Below, one piece after another: positions 8,076 to 16,171 of a stretch of DNA of 64,000 nucleotides (the first letter of the stretch is position 1; every line of letters begins with the position of its first letter). The position numbers and the translations under genes were made by a program. The stretch spans positions 44,050 to 108,049 of the forward strand of contig MFNF01000043.1 of NCBI GenBank assembly GCA_001783715.1. Direction: 5' to 3'. The notes under the pieces are model-generated. The model had not been told where the DNA came from and made no database searches. It was given only the letters and a program-made list of their open reading frames with translations. This DNA is from Candidatus Lambdaproteobacteria bacterium RIFOXYD2_FULL_56_26 (GTDB taxonomy: Bacteria > SAR324 > XYD2-FULL-50-16).

Positions 8076-9397
8076 TCTCTGCTCTCCATGTCGCTTAAGG
8101 TTTCTTTTTCACGGATTACGTCAACCGTTCCGTTTTCCCGGACCAGCACTACATTGGGCCGGTAACCGATGAACTGCATCGACTGGGTCTGGTTGTAGGC
8201 CCCTACCGGGGAGAGCACCAACCGGGTCCCTCGGGACAAGGAGGGCAGCAACACCCCTTCGTCCACCACGTCGATGTTCATGCACAAGGGGCCGTAGATG
8301 ACACTGGGCTCGTTGACCCCGGTCACTTCCTTTTCGATCTCGATGTTGTACCGGTACCAAAAGGCGGAATAAAGCAGGTTGATCCCGGCATCGGCGATGT
8401 AGGCCTTACGTCCGTCCAAGAGACGCTTGCTGGCGTGCAGAGTGGTGATCAGGTAGCCAGCCTCGTCGATCAAGGCCCGGCCCGTTTCCAGGTAAAGGGT
8501 GGGCAGGCTCTGGGGCTTCAGGTACCGGTACATTGTGGAGGTGATGGTCTCGGCGTAGCTCTCCAGGTTGGGCAGCGAAACCTCGGGGGGCAACACCGCC
8601 CCCTTGAGGCGGCTCAAACTGGGGAAACCGCCGCCCAGGTCCAGGTAGTCCAGCTTGTAGCCCAACTCGGCCTCCAACTTGGCGGCAAACTCCAGGAGCT
8701 TGCGGGTCGCAGTGCCGTAGGCCTCGGGCTCCATGATGTAGGTCCCGATGTGGCAATGGAGCCCGTTGACCTCCAAGAGCCCCTTGGCCTTGATCCTTTT
8801 GGCCGCTTCCCAGGCTTGGCCGGACTCCAGGTTAAAACCGAACCTCGACCATTGAGGGTAGATGCCCGCATCCAGGTTGAGCCGTAGGCCGACCTTCAGT
8901 TTCCGCCCCAATTGGGTGGCCACCTGCTCGCAGTCGGAAAGTTCGTCCTGGTGGTCCAGATTGACGATCGCCCCTTGGGCAAAGGCGGTTTCCAAAGCGT
9001 CCATCGGCTTGTAGGGGCCGTTGAAGATGATCTCCTTGCCCTTGAGGCCCAGGCCCAAGGCCTTGTCGTACTCCATTTGGCTGACCACTTCGGCCAAGCT
9101 GCCCCCTTGGTGCATCAAAGCGCAGATCGCTTGGAGGTAGTTGGTTTTGTAGGACCAAGCCAACTCGACCTTGGGGTAACGGACGGTCAAGGCGGTTTTG
9201 AGTTCCTTGAGCTTTTCCTTGATCTGCCGCTCCGAATACACGAACAACGGGGAGCCGAACCGCTCCACCAAACCGGCGATGGTTTGGCCATCGATTTCGG
9301 TGCGGACCTTGCGGCCATAGTAGTTCCCGCTGCCGTATTTATTGTGGGAACCTTGGGCGAGCTTGCGAACGGAGGGTTTTTGGTAGGGTTCTTTCAT
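8045..9397 (-). CDS. Fold-type III PLP decarboxylase (LysA-like) with leader-like N-terminal extension
   Basis: A 450-residue member of the diaminopimelate/ornithine decarboxylase family. The Schiff-base lysine is K84 (SYKTN). His214 and His216 lie in HCHIGTY, the glycine loop is GGGFPS (about 254-259), ETGR is at about 304-307, Cys372 and Asp376 lie in GPLCMNID, and GAYNQ follows. All key active-site elements are therefore present. An unusual tail of about 30 residues precedes the enzyme fold: KEPYQKPSVRKLAQG, then a Gly/Asn/Tyr-rich stretch. The tail resembles leaders bound by PqqD-type proteins (YxxPxL/V), and a PqqD-like gene starts the operon. The substrate is unknown; the context argues against plain lysine biosynthesis. 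ATGA overlap with the ATP-grasp gene. Confidence 0.88.
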   Translation of the reverse strand: MKEPYQKPSVRKLAQGSHNKYGSGNYYGRKVRTEIDGQTIAGLVERFGSPLFVYSERQIKEKLKELKTALTVRYPKVELAWSYKTNYLQAICALMHQGGSLAEVVSQMEYDKALGLGLKGKEIIFNGPYKPMDALETAFAQGAIVNLDHQDELSDCEQVATQLGRKLKVGLRLNLDAGIYPQWSRFGFNLESGQAWEAAKRIKAKGLLEVNGLHCHIGTYIMEPEAYGTATRKLLEFAAKLEAELGYKLDYLDLGGGFPSLSRLKGAVLPPEVSLPNLESYAETITSTMYRYLKPQSLPTLYLETGRALIDEAGYLITTLHASKRLLDGRKAYIADAGINLLYSAFWYRYNIEIEKEVTGVNEPSVIYGPLCMNIDVVDEGVLLPSLSRGTRLVLSPVGAYNQTQSMQFIGYRPNVVLVRENGTVDVIREKETLSDMESRECLPPDLKLH

Positions 9398-10431
9398 GTA
9401 TGGCCGTGCAGGGTCAGGTTCTTAAAGTGGGTCATGTCGGTGATCATTTCGTAGGTGTAACGCAAAAACAGTTTGCCTGCTTCGTAGTCCTTAACCGGCT
9501 CGATCTCCAGCCCCAAACCCGCTTTGACCAGCTGGGCCGGGAGATTGACCCCTACGGCGGTGGCAAAATAGACCCAGGCAGGGAACCTGGGGTTGATCTC
9601 GATCATGTGGATCTCTTCGTCCTTGAGGATACATTCCAGCTCAAAGGCCCCCCGCCACTGGTACCGGGCCAGGAAGCGTTCGGCCGCTTTGGCCAGGGCC
9701 TCATGGCGGATGGTGACCCCGGCGAAGATCTTGTTTTGGGAACTGACCACCAACTTTTTGGCGCTCACCTGGCCCAAACTCCCGCCTTTGCCGTCTCCAA
9801 CCCCCACCAGATTGATCTCCTCTCCTTCGATCCGGGCCTGGACCAGGACCGGATAACCCCACTGGGTCACCACCTCATGGTAGGCCGCCACTGCCGCCAA
9901 GGGGTTGTGCACCAAGTGGGCAGAATAAAAGGCTCCCTTGACCAGCAGGGGAAAGCCGACCTCTTCGCAGGCCTCTTTCAGCTCTTCGAGGTTGTTGACC
10001 ACTTTGGTTTGGGGCATGTGGAGGCCCAGTTCTTCGGCCAGTTGGCCCAGGTGTTCCTTGCCCCGCAGTTTGAATTGGGCCATGTCGGGCAAAAAGGTCT
10101 TGACCCCCAAGGCTTCCAGTTCCGGGGCGCAGCGGATGTAAAGGGGCAGCTCCAGGTCCAGGTTGGGGATGGCGAAGTTGAGCCCCTCTTGGGCCACCAG
10201 CTGGCTGATCCGTTCCAAAAAGGCACTTTTGCCCGCCAGCGGATAGGGCATCATGTAGGCCCGGTCCACCAGCCATTCCATGTGGGCCCCCGGCTCTAGG
10301 GCATCGTACACCAAGCCCAGCATCTTGGGATCAAGGCCTTTGTCTTCCCGCAAACTCCTGGCAACCCCCACCCCCGGTCCGGGGTTGTCGGTGGCGTTGA
10401 GCCCCGACAAAGCGACCACCAAAGGGTTCAT
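9394..10431 (-). CDS. ATP-grasp ligase (carbamoyl-phosphate-synthase-like)
   Basis: A 345-residue ATP-grasp enzyme. A pre-ATP-grasp Rossmann-like part (residues 1-115) is followed by a lid and core: FPLLVKGAFYSA (about 160-171, nucleotide lysine), GEEINLVGVGDG, and FELECILKDEEIHMIEINPR (about 263-281) carrying the Mg-binding Glu and Asn residues. Such enzymes join a carboxylate to an amine through an acyl phosphate. Placed between a PqqD-like protein and a PLP decarboxylase, with 4-bp overlaps on both sides, it probably builds an amide or peptide bond on the product of the system. Related folds make D-Ala-D-Ala, carnosine or peptide tags. The substrate cannot be read from the sequence. Confidence 0.85.
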   Translation of the reverse strand: MNPLVVALSGLNATDNPGPGVGVARSLREDKGLDPKMLGLVYDALEPGAHMEWLVDRAYMMPYPLAGKSAFLERISQLVAQEGLNFAIPNLDLELPLYIRCAPELEALGVKTFLPDMAQFKLRGKEHLGQLAEELGLHMPQTKVVNNLEELKEACEEVGFPLLVKGAFYSAHLVHNPLAAVAAYHEVVTQWGYPVLVQARIEGEEINLVGVGDGKGGSLGQVSAKKLVVSSQNKIFAGVTIRHEALAKAAERFLARYQWRGAFELECILKDEEIHMIEINPRFPAWVYFATAVGVNLPAQLVKAGLGLEIEPVKDYEAGKLFLRYTYEMITDMTHFKNLTLHGHT

Positions 10432-10670
10432 AAGAGTTTGAGGTATTTGAGTTGTTCGATCATCTCCCCGACATCCAAGGCCGCCTGCTCCAAGGAGACC
10501 TCATAACCTTCGGTAAGGTGCAGCGCAATCTCCTCCGGTCCCTTGCCCACCCGCAGTGCTTCGAGAACCAAGGCCCCGGTGGAGTTGGCCACATAGCTGT
10601 TGCCGGTCAAGGGGTCAAAGGCAAAGCCCTCTTGGTTGAGGGCCAACCGACTGAGTCGGGTGATTTCCAT
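10428..10670 (-). CDS. PqqD-like small peptide-binding protein
   Basis: 80 residues from the ATG at MEITRLSRLA, which has AGGAG 5 bases upstream; a longer frame upstream lacks a comparable site. The pattern FDPLTGNSYVANSTGALVLE, then EEIALHLTEGYEVSLEQAALDV and a final LKYLKLL, is the typical PqqD winged-helix fold. PqqD-type proteins (RREs) bind leader peptides of ribosomally made, modified peptides and present them to enzymes. It is the first gene of the operon and overlaps the ATP-grasp gene by 4 bases. A plausible ligand is the leader-like tail of the PLP enzyme two genes downstream. No separate short precursor peptide was found. Confidence 0.82.
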   Translation of the reverse strand: MEITRLSRLALNQEGFAFDPLTGNSYVANSTGALVLEALRVGKGPEEIALHLTEGYEVSLEQAALDVGEMIEQLKYLKLL

Positions 10671-10760
10671 GTTGCTCCTGGGAACTGGACGGTATTGTTT
10701 AAAAAATGAGGCTCCTCGACCAAAACTCTTTTGAGCGCACTCGCCCAAGGATTTTGGCGG

Positions 10761-10789
10761 AGTATTTCAGTTTAAATCTTAGAAAACAA
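10761..10789 (-). promoter_or_regulatory. Candidate sigma-70-type promoter of the PqqD/ATP-grasp/PLP/M23 operon
   Basis: Read on the minus strand, TTGTTT and AATACT are separated by exactly 17 bases. They lie between the stop of the DUF1566-type lipoprotein gene and the PqqD-like start, about 90 bases before the ATG. This position would make pqqD the first gene of an independent transcript. The match is moderate, so the site is tentative. Confidence 0.4.
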
Positions 10790-10794
10790 CCGGT

Positions 10795-12033
10795 TTAACG
10801 GACGCAACGGACATAATTGTTGGCCTGGACCAAGTCCTTTTGGTCCCCCAGCGAGGTGGGCAGGTTCCCGTTGTCGTACTTGGGGTCGCTGCGAATCGCT
10901 CCGGGGCCGTGTACGTCTGAGGTCAGGAGGTAGTCCCAGCAATGACCGAAACAAACGTAATAGGCATATTTGGGGGCTTCTTCATCGGTGGTTCCGGTCC
11001 AAAAAAACGGACCGGTGTTGGTTGTATAGGTGCTGGTAAAGACAGTGGTGTCGATGCTGTAGCTTTGGTTGGTGTAGTCCAGGATGCTGGCCAGTTCCTT
11101 GACGTTGGGCAGCCGCCAGTCGGTATGGGAAGCCAAGGTCAGGGACTCACAATAGTTCATCGCCGCCGTCCAGGTGAACTGGTAGTCGCCGGTCGATTCG
11201 GTGGCATTGGCCTTTTGCCACACCAACCCGGTCTTGGAGTCGCTGACCGTTTGGTCCCCATTGTCGGTCAGGCTGTTGGTCACCCCGGCACTGTCGCCCC
11301 GGACACAGCGGTACATCGCCGTGGCGGTGGTCACCGAGTTCAGGTTGCTTTTGAGGTGGCCGTCCAAAAAGTTGTAAAAATAATTGGAGGTACTCAAGTC
11401 CGGCCTGACTGTGGCCGACCAAGTTTGCCCCATCATCTGGACCACATGGGTTCCGGTTAGACTGGACAAGGCGGTGTCGTAGGCAATGTCGAAGTACTGG
11501 GTGTCCAAGTAGGGGTTGGAAGGGCTGGTTGAAGAGGTGTCGTCCACCGAGCCGCTGAAGTCGGCAAGGGTCACCAGCTCCTTGATCCCCGGCAGCCGCC
11601 AGTCGGCATAACCGCCCAGGTCCAAGCCATCGCAGTAGGCGCTGGCGGTCGAATAGTTGGCTTGTCCGTGGTAGGCCTTCTCCCACATCAACCCGGTGTT
11701 GTAGTCCAAGGTCACCTGATTGTTGCTGCAAAGACCAAAGTGGTTGGCCCTGCCGGTGTAGTTGCCGTCTTGGCCGTAGTAGTTGCCGGTCGAGCTGGGG
11801 CAGGTGATGTTCAGACCGTTGGCATCAAAACAGAGGGTTTGTCCCGATTCGGTGACTAGGTATTGGGCGGTCAGATCGGCGGTGGAGCAGGCGGCGGCGA
11901 GCGAGCTGGTGGTCTGGTTGCCGTTGTTGCAGGCCCCCGTCAGCCCCGCCAACCCCAGCAGGAACCACCACCGATTTGGTTTCAAAAACCCCTTTTGCCT
12001 GAACATCCGTCTTTTTTTTGAAGTGAAAAACAA
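10795..12033 (-). CDS. Lipoprotein with two Lcl_C/DUF1566-type domains
   Basis: A 412-residue protein with a basic N terminus, a hydrophobic segment and the lipobox LTGAC near residue 35, so it is probably lipid-anchored. Two similar domains follow: GLMWEKAY...YADWRLPGIKEL (about residues 115-235) and GLVWQKAN...HTDWRLPNVKEL (about 265-390). The W-RLP-KEL motif is typical of Lcl C-terminal (DUF1566) domains found on surface or periplasmic proteins. Many Asp, Asn, Thr and Tyr residues fit an extracellular role. It follows the small barrel gene by 12 bases. The start could also be the second Met at 12006. The molecular function is unknown. Confidence 0.85.
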   Translation of the reverse strand: MFFTSKKRRMFRQKGFLKPNRWWFLLGLAGLTGACNNGNQTTSSLAAACSTADLTAQYLVTESGQTLCFDANGLNITCPSSTGNYYGQDGNYTGRANHFGLCSNNQVTLDYNTGLMWEKAYHGQANYSTASAYCDGLDLGGYADWRLPGIKELVTLADFSGSVDDTSSTSPSNPYLDTQYFDIAYDTALSSLTGTHVVQMMGQTWSATVRPDLSTSNYFYNFLDGHLKSNLNSVTTATAMYRCVRGDSAGVTNSLTDNGDQTVSDSKTGLVWQKANATESTGDYQFTWTAAMNYCESLTLASHTDWRLPNVKELASILDYTNQSYSIDTTVFTSTYTTNTGPFFWTGTTDEEAPKYAYYVCFGHCWDYLLTSDVHGPGAIRSDPKYDNGNLPTSLGDQKDLVQANNYVRCVR

Positions 12034-12045
12034 AACCCGCCCGCC

Positions 12046-12585
12046 TCAGAAAGCAAGCGCCACACCCACCGTAGTCAAGGTCCCGCTGGCTTGGAGGTAA
12101 GTGCCGCCGGCGGTGTATTTTGGGGTAGCGCTCAGCACCTGATAGCCGCCCAAGATTTTAAAGACCCCCAAGGGAATCCCCAGTTTCAGCAGATACTGGG
12201 TTGCGGTCGCACTTTCGTAGCTGGATTCGTAGGTGCCCTTGACCGCAGCGTTACCGGCACCGACCCCCACCCCAATGTCCAAAAAGGGCAGGGACAGAAA
12301 GTAGATATAGTCCAACATCTGGTAGGTGATGCTGTGGCTGCCCTGGTTTTTTAAGGCCACCTCGTAACTTTCCAAGGCAAAGGCCCCGAGCACCGGGAAA
12401 TTGACCGTCAAGATCCCCCCGGAGGGAGTCTTGGCTTGGGTGAACTTCCCGCCGTCGTCGGCGGCTTTGAAGGCATAAGACAAAGGGGCCTCCAACCCAA
12501 CAAAAAAGAGGTCTTCCGCCTTTGAGGTTTGGCTCCAAGACAGCAGGCCCAAAAGACAGGCTGCGGCGATCCAGTTTTTTTTCAT
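12046..12585 (-). CDS. Small outer-membrane beta-barrel-like protein
   Basis: 179 residues from MKKNWIAAACLLGLLSWS, a standard signal peptide cut after SKAED; GCGGAG-like sequence precedes the ATG. A frame extending 87 codons further upstream has no signal-like start and is rejected. The mature part alternates strands and turns (LPFLDIGVGVGAGNAAVKGT) and ends VGVALAF, with the C-terminal Phe expected of Bam substrates. It lies 12 bases upstream of the DUF1566-type lipoprotein gene, so the two may act together at the outer membrane. It is probably an 8- or 10-strand barrel. The specific family is not recognised. Confidence 0.72.
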   Translation of the reverse strand: MKKNWIAAACLLGLLSWSQTSKAEDLFFVGLEAPLSYAFKAADDGGKFTQAKTPSGGILTVNFPVLGAFALESYEVALKNQGSHSITYQMLDYIYFLSLPFLDIGVGVGAGNAAVKGTYESSYESATATQYLLKLGIPLGVFKILGGYQVLSATPKYTAGGTYLQASGTLTTVGVALAF

Positions 12586-13030
12586 AGCCACTCCGCTGGT
12601 TTGAAGGCACAGAGCCCCCTGGGAGCCTGCCGCCTTTTTGCACTCTAAACTGCCCGAATGATCCCCCAATTCTATCAGTGTTTTTACCGGTCCGCAAGGC
12701 AGTTCCGGCCTAGGCCCTAGTGACCAGAGAAAAGAGAGCCGGTTGGGTCGGAAAAGGGGCTTTGCATTTGTCTCCACCCGAACACAACCTTCAACCCGGT
12801 CTGACGCTGTTGTCCTAGGGTAGGGCATTGGGTCCCAAAGTCTCAAGCCCGTATTGTCAGACAGTTTCGGACAAAATATATTGGGACCGACCGACTATCC
12901 GCTTCAAAATTTTTCCTTCCTAGGTTAGAGTCCGCAGAGTTGTTTTGCACCACCGGCCAGGGTTCTTACCGGATTTTTTGGTTTTCTGGAGGCTGAAGGA
13001 CAACCGGAACCGAAGAAATCCCGAGAGGCC
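12586..13030. other. 445-bp divergent intergenic region
   Basis: This region separates the minus-strand barrel/lipoprotein pair from the plus-strand two-component genes. The half next to the barrel gene shows no coding signal beyond an unconvincing upstream extension of that gene. The other half contains a good promoter candidate at 12854-12882 and a roughly 140-base leader before the response regulator. No RNA gene or riboswitch was recognised. Confidence 0.5.
12854..12882 (+). promoter_or_regulatory. Candidate sigma-70-type promoter for the response regulator/kinase pair
   Basis: TTGTCA and TATATT are separated by exactly 17 bases, in a locally A/T-rich stretch about 150 bases upstream of the response-regulator start. 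Both hexamers are close to consensus. This is the only strong promoter-like match I see in this divergent region. Confidence 0.5.
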
Positions 13031-13783
13031 GTGGCAACACCAGCCCGCAACCCTATGAGCCTCACCCCCGTTTTGTTGGTTGAAGACGATCCTCATGGCA
13101 TTGAACTGTTGACCAAATACCTGGGCAACCATCACTTTGCCCTGACCGTTGCCCGGGATGAGACGGAAGCCTTGGCGGCTTTGGATCAGCCCAACCGGCC
13201 TTGGTTTTTGATCACCGATTTGAACCTCAAGGACGACCCCAACGCCGGGCTGAGCTTGATCGCCAAGTTGAGGCAGAACCCCAGGTGGGCTGAACTGCCG
13301 ATCTTGGTTTTGAGCGGTCGGGGGGACGCTGCGGTGATCCTCAAGGCCTTGGAGTTGGGGGCCAGCGATTACATGACCAAGCCGTACCGGTTGGAGGAAC
13401 TGGCCAAACGTTGTGACCGTCTTGCCCGGCAAAGTCTGCTGTTCGACCTTGCCCTCCCGGCACAAAGGCCCCCCAAAGGGGTCCGGGAATTGTCCTTGGA
13501 GGTGTTGCAAGCAGCGGTACAGGGGTGGGAACTGGTGTCCGGGAAAAACAAGGTGGAGCTGGCAATCGAGTCGGGGGAATGGAAGGTCCATGCAAATCCA
13601 AACGGCTCTTACAGCGCCCGGACCCTGGACCGGTACTTAAACCTGGAAACCTTGCCACACAAGCCAAACCTGGGTAAGGTACTGAGAACCGTAGAATTTG
13701 TGGCCCAACGGGTGGTTCTTCCGCCCTCCTTGGCCCAAAAGCTGGCCAGGCTCAGCCAAGGGCTGAGCGAAGGGCTGCTTTAA
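13031..13783 (+). CDS. Response regulator with an uncharacterised C-terminal region
   Basis: A 250-residue protein. Residues about 10-130 form a receiver domain with the acidic pair (VEDD), the likely phosphoacceptor Asp in FLITDLNL, the Ser in LVLSG and the Lys in YMTKPY. The C-terminal 110 residues are not a DNA-binding, GGDEF or HD domain I recognise; they contain the stretch KNKVELAIESGEWKVHANPN. The start is GTG; an ATG eight codons in (13055) is an alternative. A 7TMR-DISM histidine kinase starts about 20 bases downstream and is the likely partner. The output could be protein-protein signalling rather than transcription. Confidence 0.85.
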   Translation: MATPARNPMSLTPVLLVEDDPHGIELLTKYLGNHHFALTVARDETEALAALDQPNRPWFLITDLNLKDDPNAGLSLIAKLRQNPRWAELPILVLSGRGDAAVILKALELGASDYMTKPYRLEELAKRCDRLARQSLLFDLALPAQRPPKGVRELSLEVLQAAVQGWELVSGKNKVELAIESGEWKVHANPNGSYSARTLDRYLNLETLPHKPNLGKVLRTVEFVAQRVVLPPSLAQKLARLSQGLSEGLL

Positions 13784-13803
13784 ACCTATACCCAGGGGGA
13801 GGG

Positions 13804-15909
13804 TTGGTGACAAGGTTGGCATTTTGGTTCTGCCGTCCCAAAAACCCTCGGGCGCTGGGCCTCCTTTTGCGCTTAGGTGCGCTCCGGTGGGCCTTGGGCC
13901 TGGGCCTGCTGCTGGGAGGTTTCCCCGGCCTTATGCAGGCGGTCCCCTTGGCCCCTCACCAAGACAAGATTGATCTCAACCGCCATTACCAACACCTGCT
14001 CACCCCGCCCGGAGAGCTGACCATTGAGACCGTGAGCATTCCGGCGGCGGCCACTCGTTTTACGCCCAACGAACCAGGAAAATACAGCTACGGTTTCACC
14101 AACCAGGACCTTTGGCTGAAGCTGGAAGTACAAAACCCCAGCTCCCTGCCCCAGGTGCGGTGGTTGGAATTTCTCTATCCCTTGGTGGACGAGATCGTAA
14201 TGTTCCAGCCCACCCCAACCGGTTGGACCCGGAGGGTCACCGGCGACCACTATTCGCTCAGCCAAAAGGAACTGGCTTACGCCAACAATCTCTTGGTCCT
14301 GGATTTGGCTCCAGGGGAACAAAAGACCCTGTACTTTAGGGTCCGCTCGGAGTCCACCCTGCTGGTGCCACTCCTGGCCTGGACCCCCCAGGGGTTTGTG
14401 GAGCAAACCTACAAGTACCGTCTCTTTTTTGGGTTGGTCCTGGGGGTCATCTTGTTGATGTCCGTGTACAACCTGTTTTTGTTGTTCATGTTGCGCCGGG
14501 GTTTTTACCTGTATTTTGTGTTTTATATCTGCATGTCGGCTTTGTATTCGCTCGGGTATTCGGGTCTTGCGACCCAATACCTGTGGCCGGAGCATCCCTT
14601 GTACAGCCAGTTGATCCTTTTTTGGAGCATCAGCCTAGCTTCCTTGGCCGCATGGTTTTTTTTCAAGAGCTTTTTGGAGCTGGAGCTTTGCTGGCCCTGG
14701 AGTCGCTGGATCGGCTATGGGGTCGTAGGGCTCAGCTTGCTGCTGCCGCCTCTTACGCTGCTTGGGTACTACCGGGCCTGTGGGATTTATGCCAGCCTGT
14801 TTGGAGCCGGGACCGTATTGCTGTACTGGCTGCTCAGTTTTTTCAGGATGGTCCAAGGGGACAAAACGGCAAGGCTGGTTTTTTTGGCCCTCTGTTTGAA
14901 CCTGTTTGGCCTTTTTTTGGCGGTTTCCCGGTTGGCCGGGTTCTCCTTGCCCGCCCAAGTGGGGGTTTATTCTCACCAGCTGGGCATTCTTGGTGCCTTG
15001 TTGCTCTATTCGGCGGCGATTGCCTACAAGTTGGGAAAACTCCGGTCCCAGGCCGAGGCCGCCGAAAAGGCGCTGATCGAAAGCCTCCAACGGGAAAATC
15101 AACTCAAAACCGACCAAGCCCAAACCTTGGAACGGGAGGTGGACAACCGCACCCAAGCCTTGGGCCAAGCAAACCAGGAATTGGTCCGGCTGCATGAGGA
15201 AAAAAAGGACTTTTTTGGCATCACTGCCCATGACCTTCGGGGCGGGGTGGGGACGATCCTAGGTTATTTGGAGCTCTACAAGACCGAGGCCAGCCCGGAG
15301 GAAAAGGAAAAATACATCAATGTACTACGTGATGTAGCCGGTTCCATGGTCAACCTGATCTCCAACGTCATGGAAGTGGGGTTTGTTGAAGAATCCACCA
15401 TCAAATACAACCCCAAGATTTTTAGTCTAGCCCAGGTGCTGGCCCAGGTTACGGCATTGGAGACCCCGGCAGCCCACAAAAAGGGTATCCAACTGGTGCT
15501 GCAAAACTTGGAGCCCCCCCAAAGGATGTTGGGAGATGACCAATGGTTGGCCCAAATTTTGTCCAACCTGATTTCCAATGCGATCAAGTACAGTCCCGGA
15601 CAGACGGTGGTTACGGTCGAGGCGAGCCTCAAGGGAGCCACCCTTCGTGTGGAGGTCAAGGACCAGGGACCGGGGATCCCGCCTAAAGAACAGAGCCGTT
15701 TGTTTACCAGGTTTGGCCGCCTTTCGGCCAAGCCGACCGGCGGGGAGTTCCAAACCGGTTTGGGCCTGTACGGTGCCAAACTGCTGGTGAACCGGATGGG
15801 TGGGGAGATTGGCTGTGAGCCGAACCCTACCGGCGGCTCGGTCTTTTGGGTGACTTTCCCCGAACCGCCACAGTTGCAAGGGAAACCGGAGCCTTCGGTG
15901 CTGGGATAA
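13804..15909 (+). CDS. 7TMR-DISM sensor histidine kinase
   Basis: A 701-residue sensor kinase. After a signal anchor comes an extracellular 7TMR-DISM (DISMED2) domain (about residues 55-190, with KYSYGFTNQDLWLKLEVQNP). A seven-helix membrane domain follows (about 200-395), then a coiled coil, a HisKA domain with the phosphorylatable His in GITAHDLRGG (about 476), and a HATPase domain with N- and G-boxes (NLISNAIKYSP, GPGIPP, TGLGLYGAKLL). The DISM ligand is probably a carbohydrate-like or other small extracellular molecule. Start: TTG at 13804 or GTG at 13807, both close to an AGGGGGAGG site. It is almost certainly the kinase for the response regulator just upstream. Confidence 0.92.
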   Translation: MVTRLAFWFCRPKNPRALGLLLRLGALRWALGLGLLLGGFPGLMQAVPLAPHQDKIDLNRHYQHLLTPPGELTIETVSIPAAATRFTPNEPGKYSYGFTNQDLWLKLEVQNPSSLPQVRWLEFLYPLVDEIVMFQPTPTGWTRRVTGDHYSLSQKELAYANNLLVLDLAPGEQKTLYFRVRSESTLLVPLLAWTPQGFVEQTYKYRLFFGLVLGVILLMSVYNLFLLFMLRRGFYLYFVFYICMSALYSLGYSGLATQYLWPEHPLYSQLILFWSISLASLAAWFFFKSFLELELCWPWSRWIGYGVVGLSLLLPPLTLLGYYRACGIYASLFGAGTVLLYWLLSFFRMVQGDKTARLVFLALCLNLFGLFLAVSRLAGFSLPAQVGVYSHQLGILGALLLYSAAIAYKLGKLRSQAEAAEKALIESLQRENQLKTDQAQTLEREVDNRTQALGQANQELVRLHEEKKDFFGITAHDLRGGVGTILGYLELYKTEASPEEKEKYINVLRDVAGSMVNLISNVMEVGFVEESTIKYNPKIFSLAQVLAQVTALETPAAHKKGIQLVLQNLEPPQRMLGDDQWLAQILSNLISNAIKYSPGQTVVTVEASLKGATLRVEVKDQGPGIPPKEQSRLFTRFGRLSAKPTGGEFQTGLGLYGAKLLVNRMGGEIGCEPNPTGGSVFWVTFPEPPQLQGKPEPSVLG

Positions 15910-16111
15910 CCTTGTACTCCTGCCTCCCTTCTCTTCCCTCCCAACCGGCTAAACCCTGCCCAGACTGGGTTGTACCCTTGAAAGCAAGGGAAGGAGCGGG
16001 CAGGCCAAAGCTCAGGTTGGTCGGGCAGCTTCGCCCTCCAATGGCCCGTCCAAGGCAACCCACCCCTCACTTGGCCCCCTGACCAAAGCAAGCAGATCTT
16101 TGGGAAAGGGC

Positions 16112-16143
16112 AAAAAAAAACCCAGCTTTCACCGGGCTTTTTT
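16112..16143. terminator. Probable bidirectional intrinsic terminator
   Basis: A GC-rich imperfect hairpin (CCC-AGC/GGGCT) is flanked by nine A residues on one side and a T-rich run on the other. It lies between the convergent ends of the DISM kinase gene and the triheme cytochrome gene, so it would end both transcripts. The remainder of this 262-bp gap holds nothing I recognise. Confidence 0.6.
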
Positions 16144-16171
16144 ATCCTAACTTCACAACATTCCCGGCAGA

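Noticed and set aside
12586..12846. Upstream extension of the small barrel gene
   Set aside because: The 87 codons do not resemble protein; a normal signal peptide starts at 12585.
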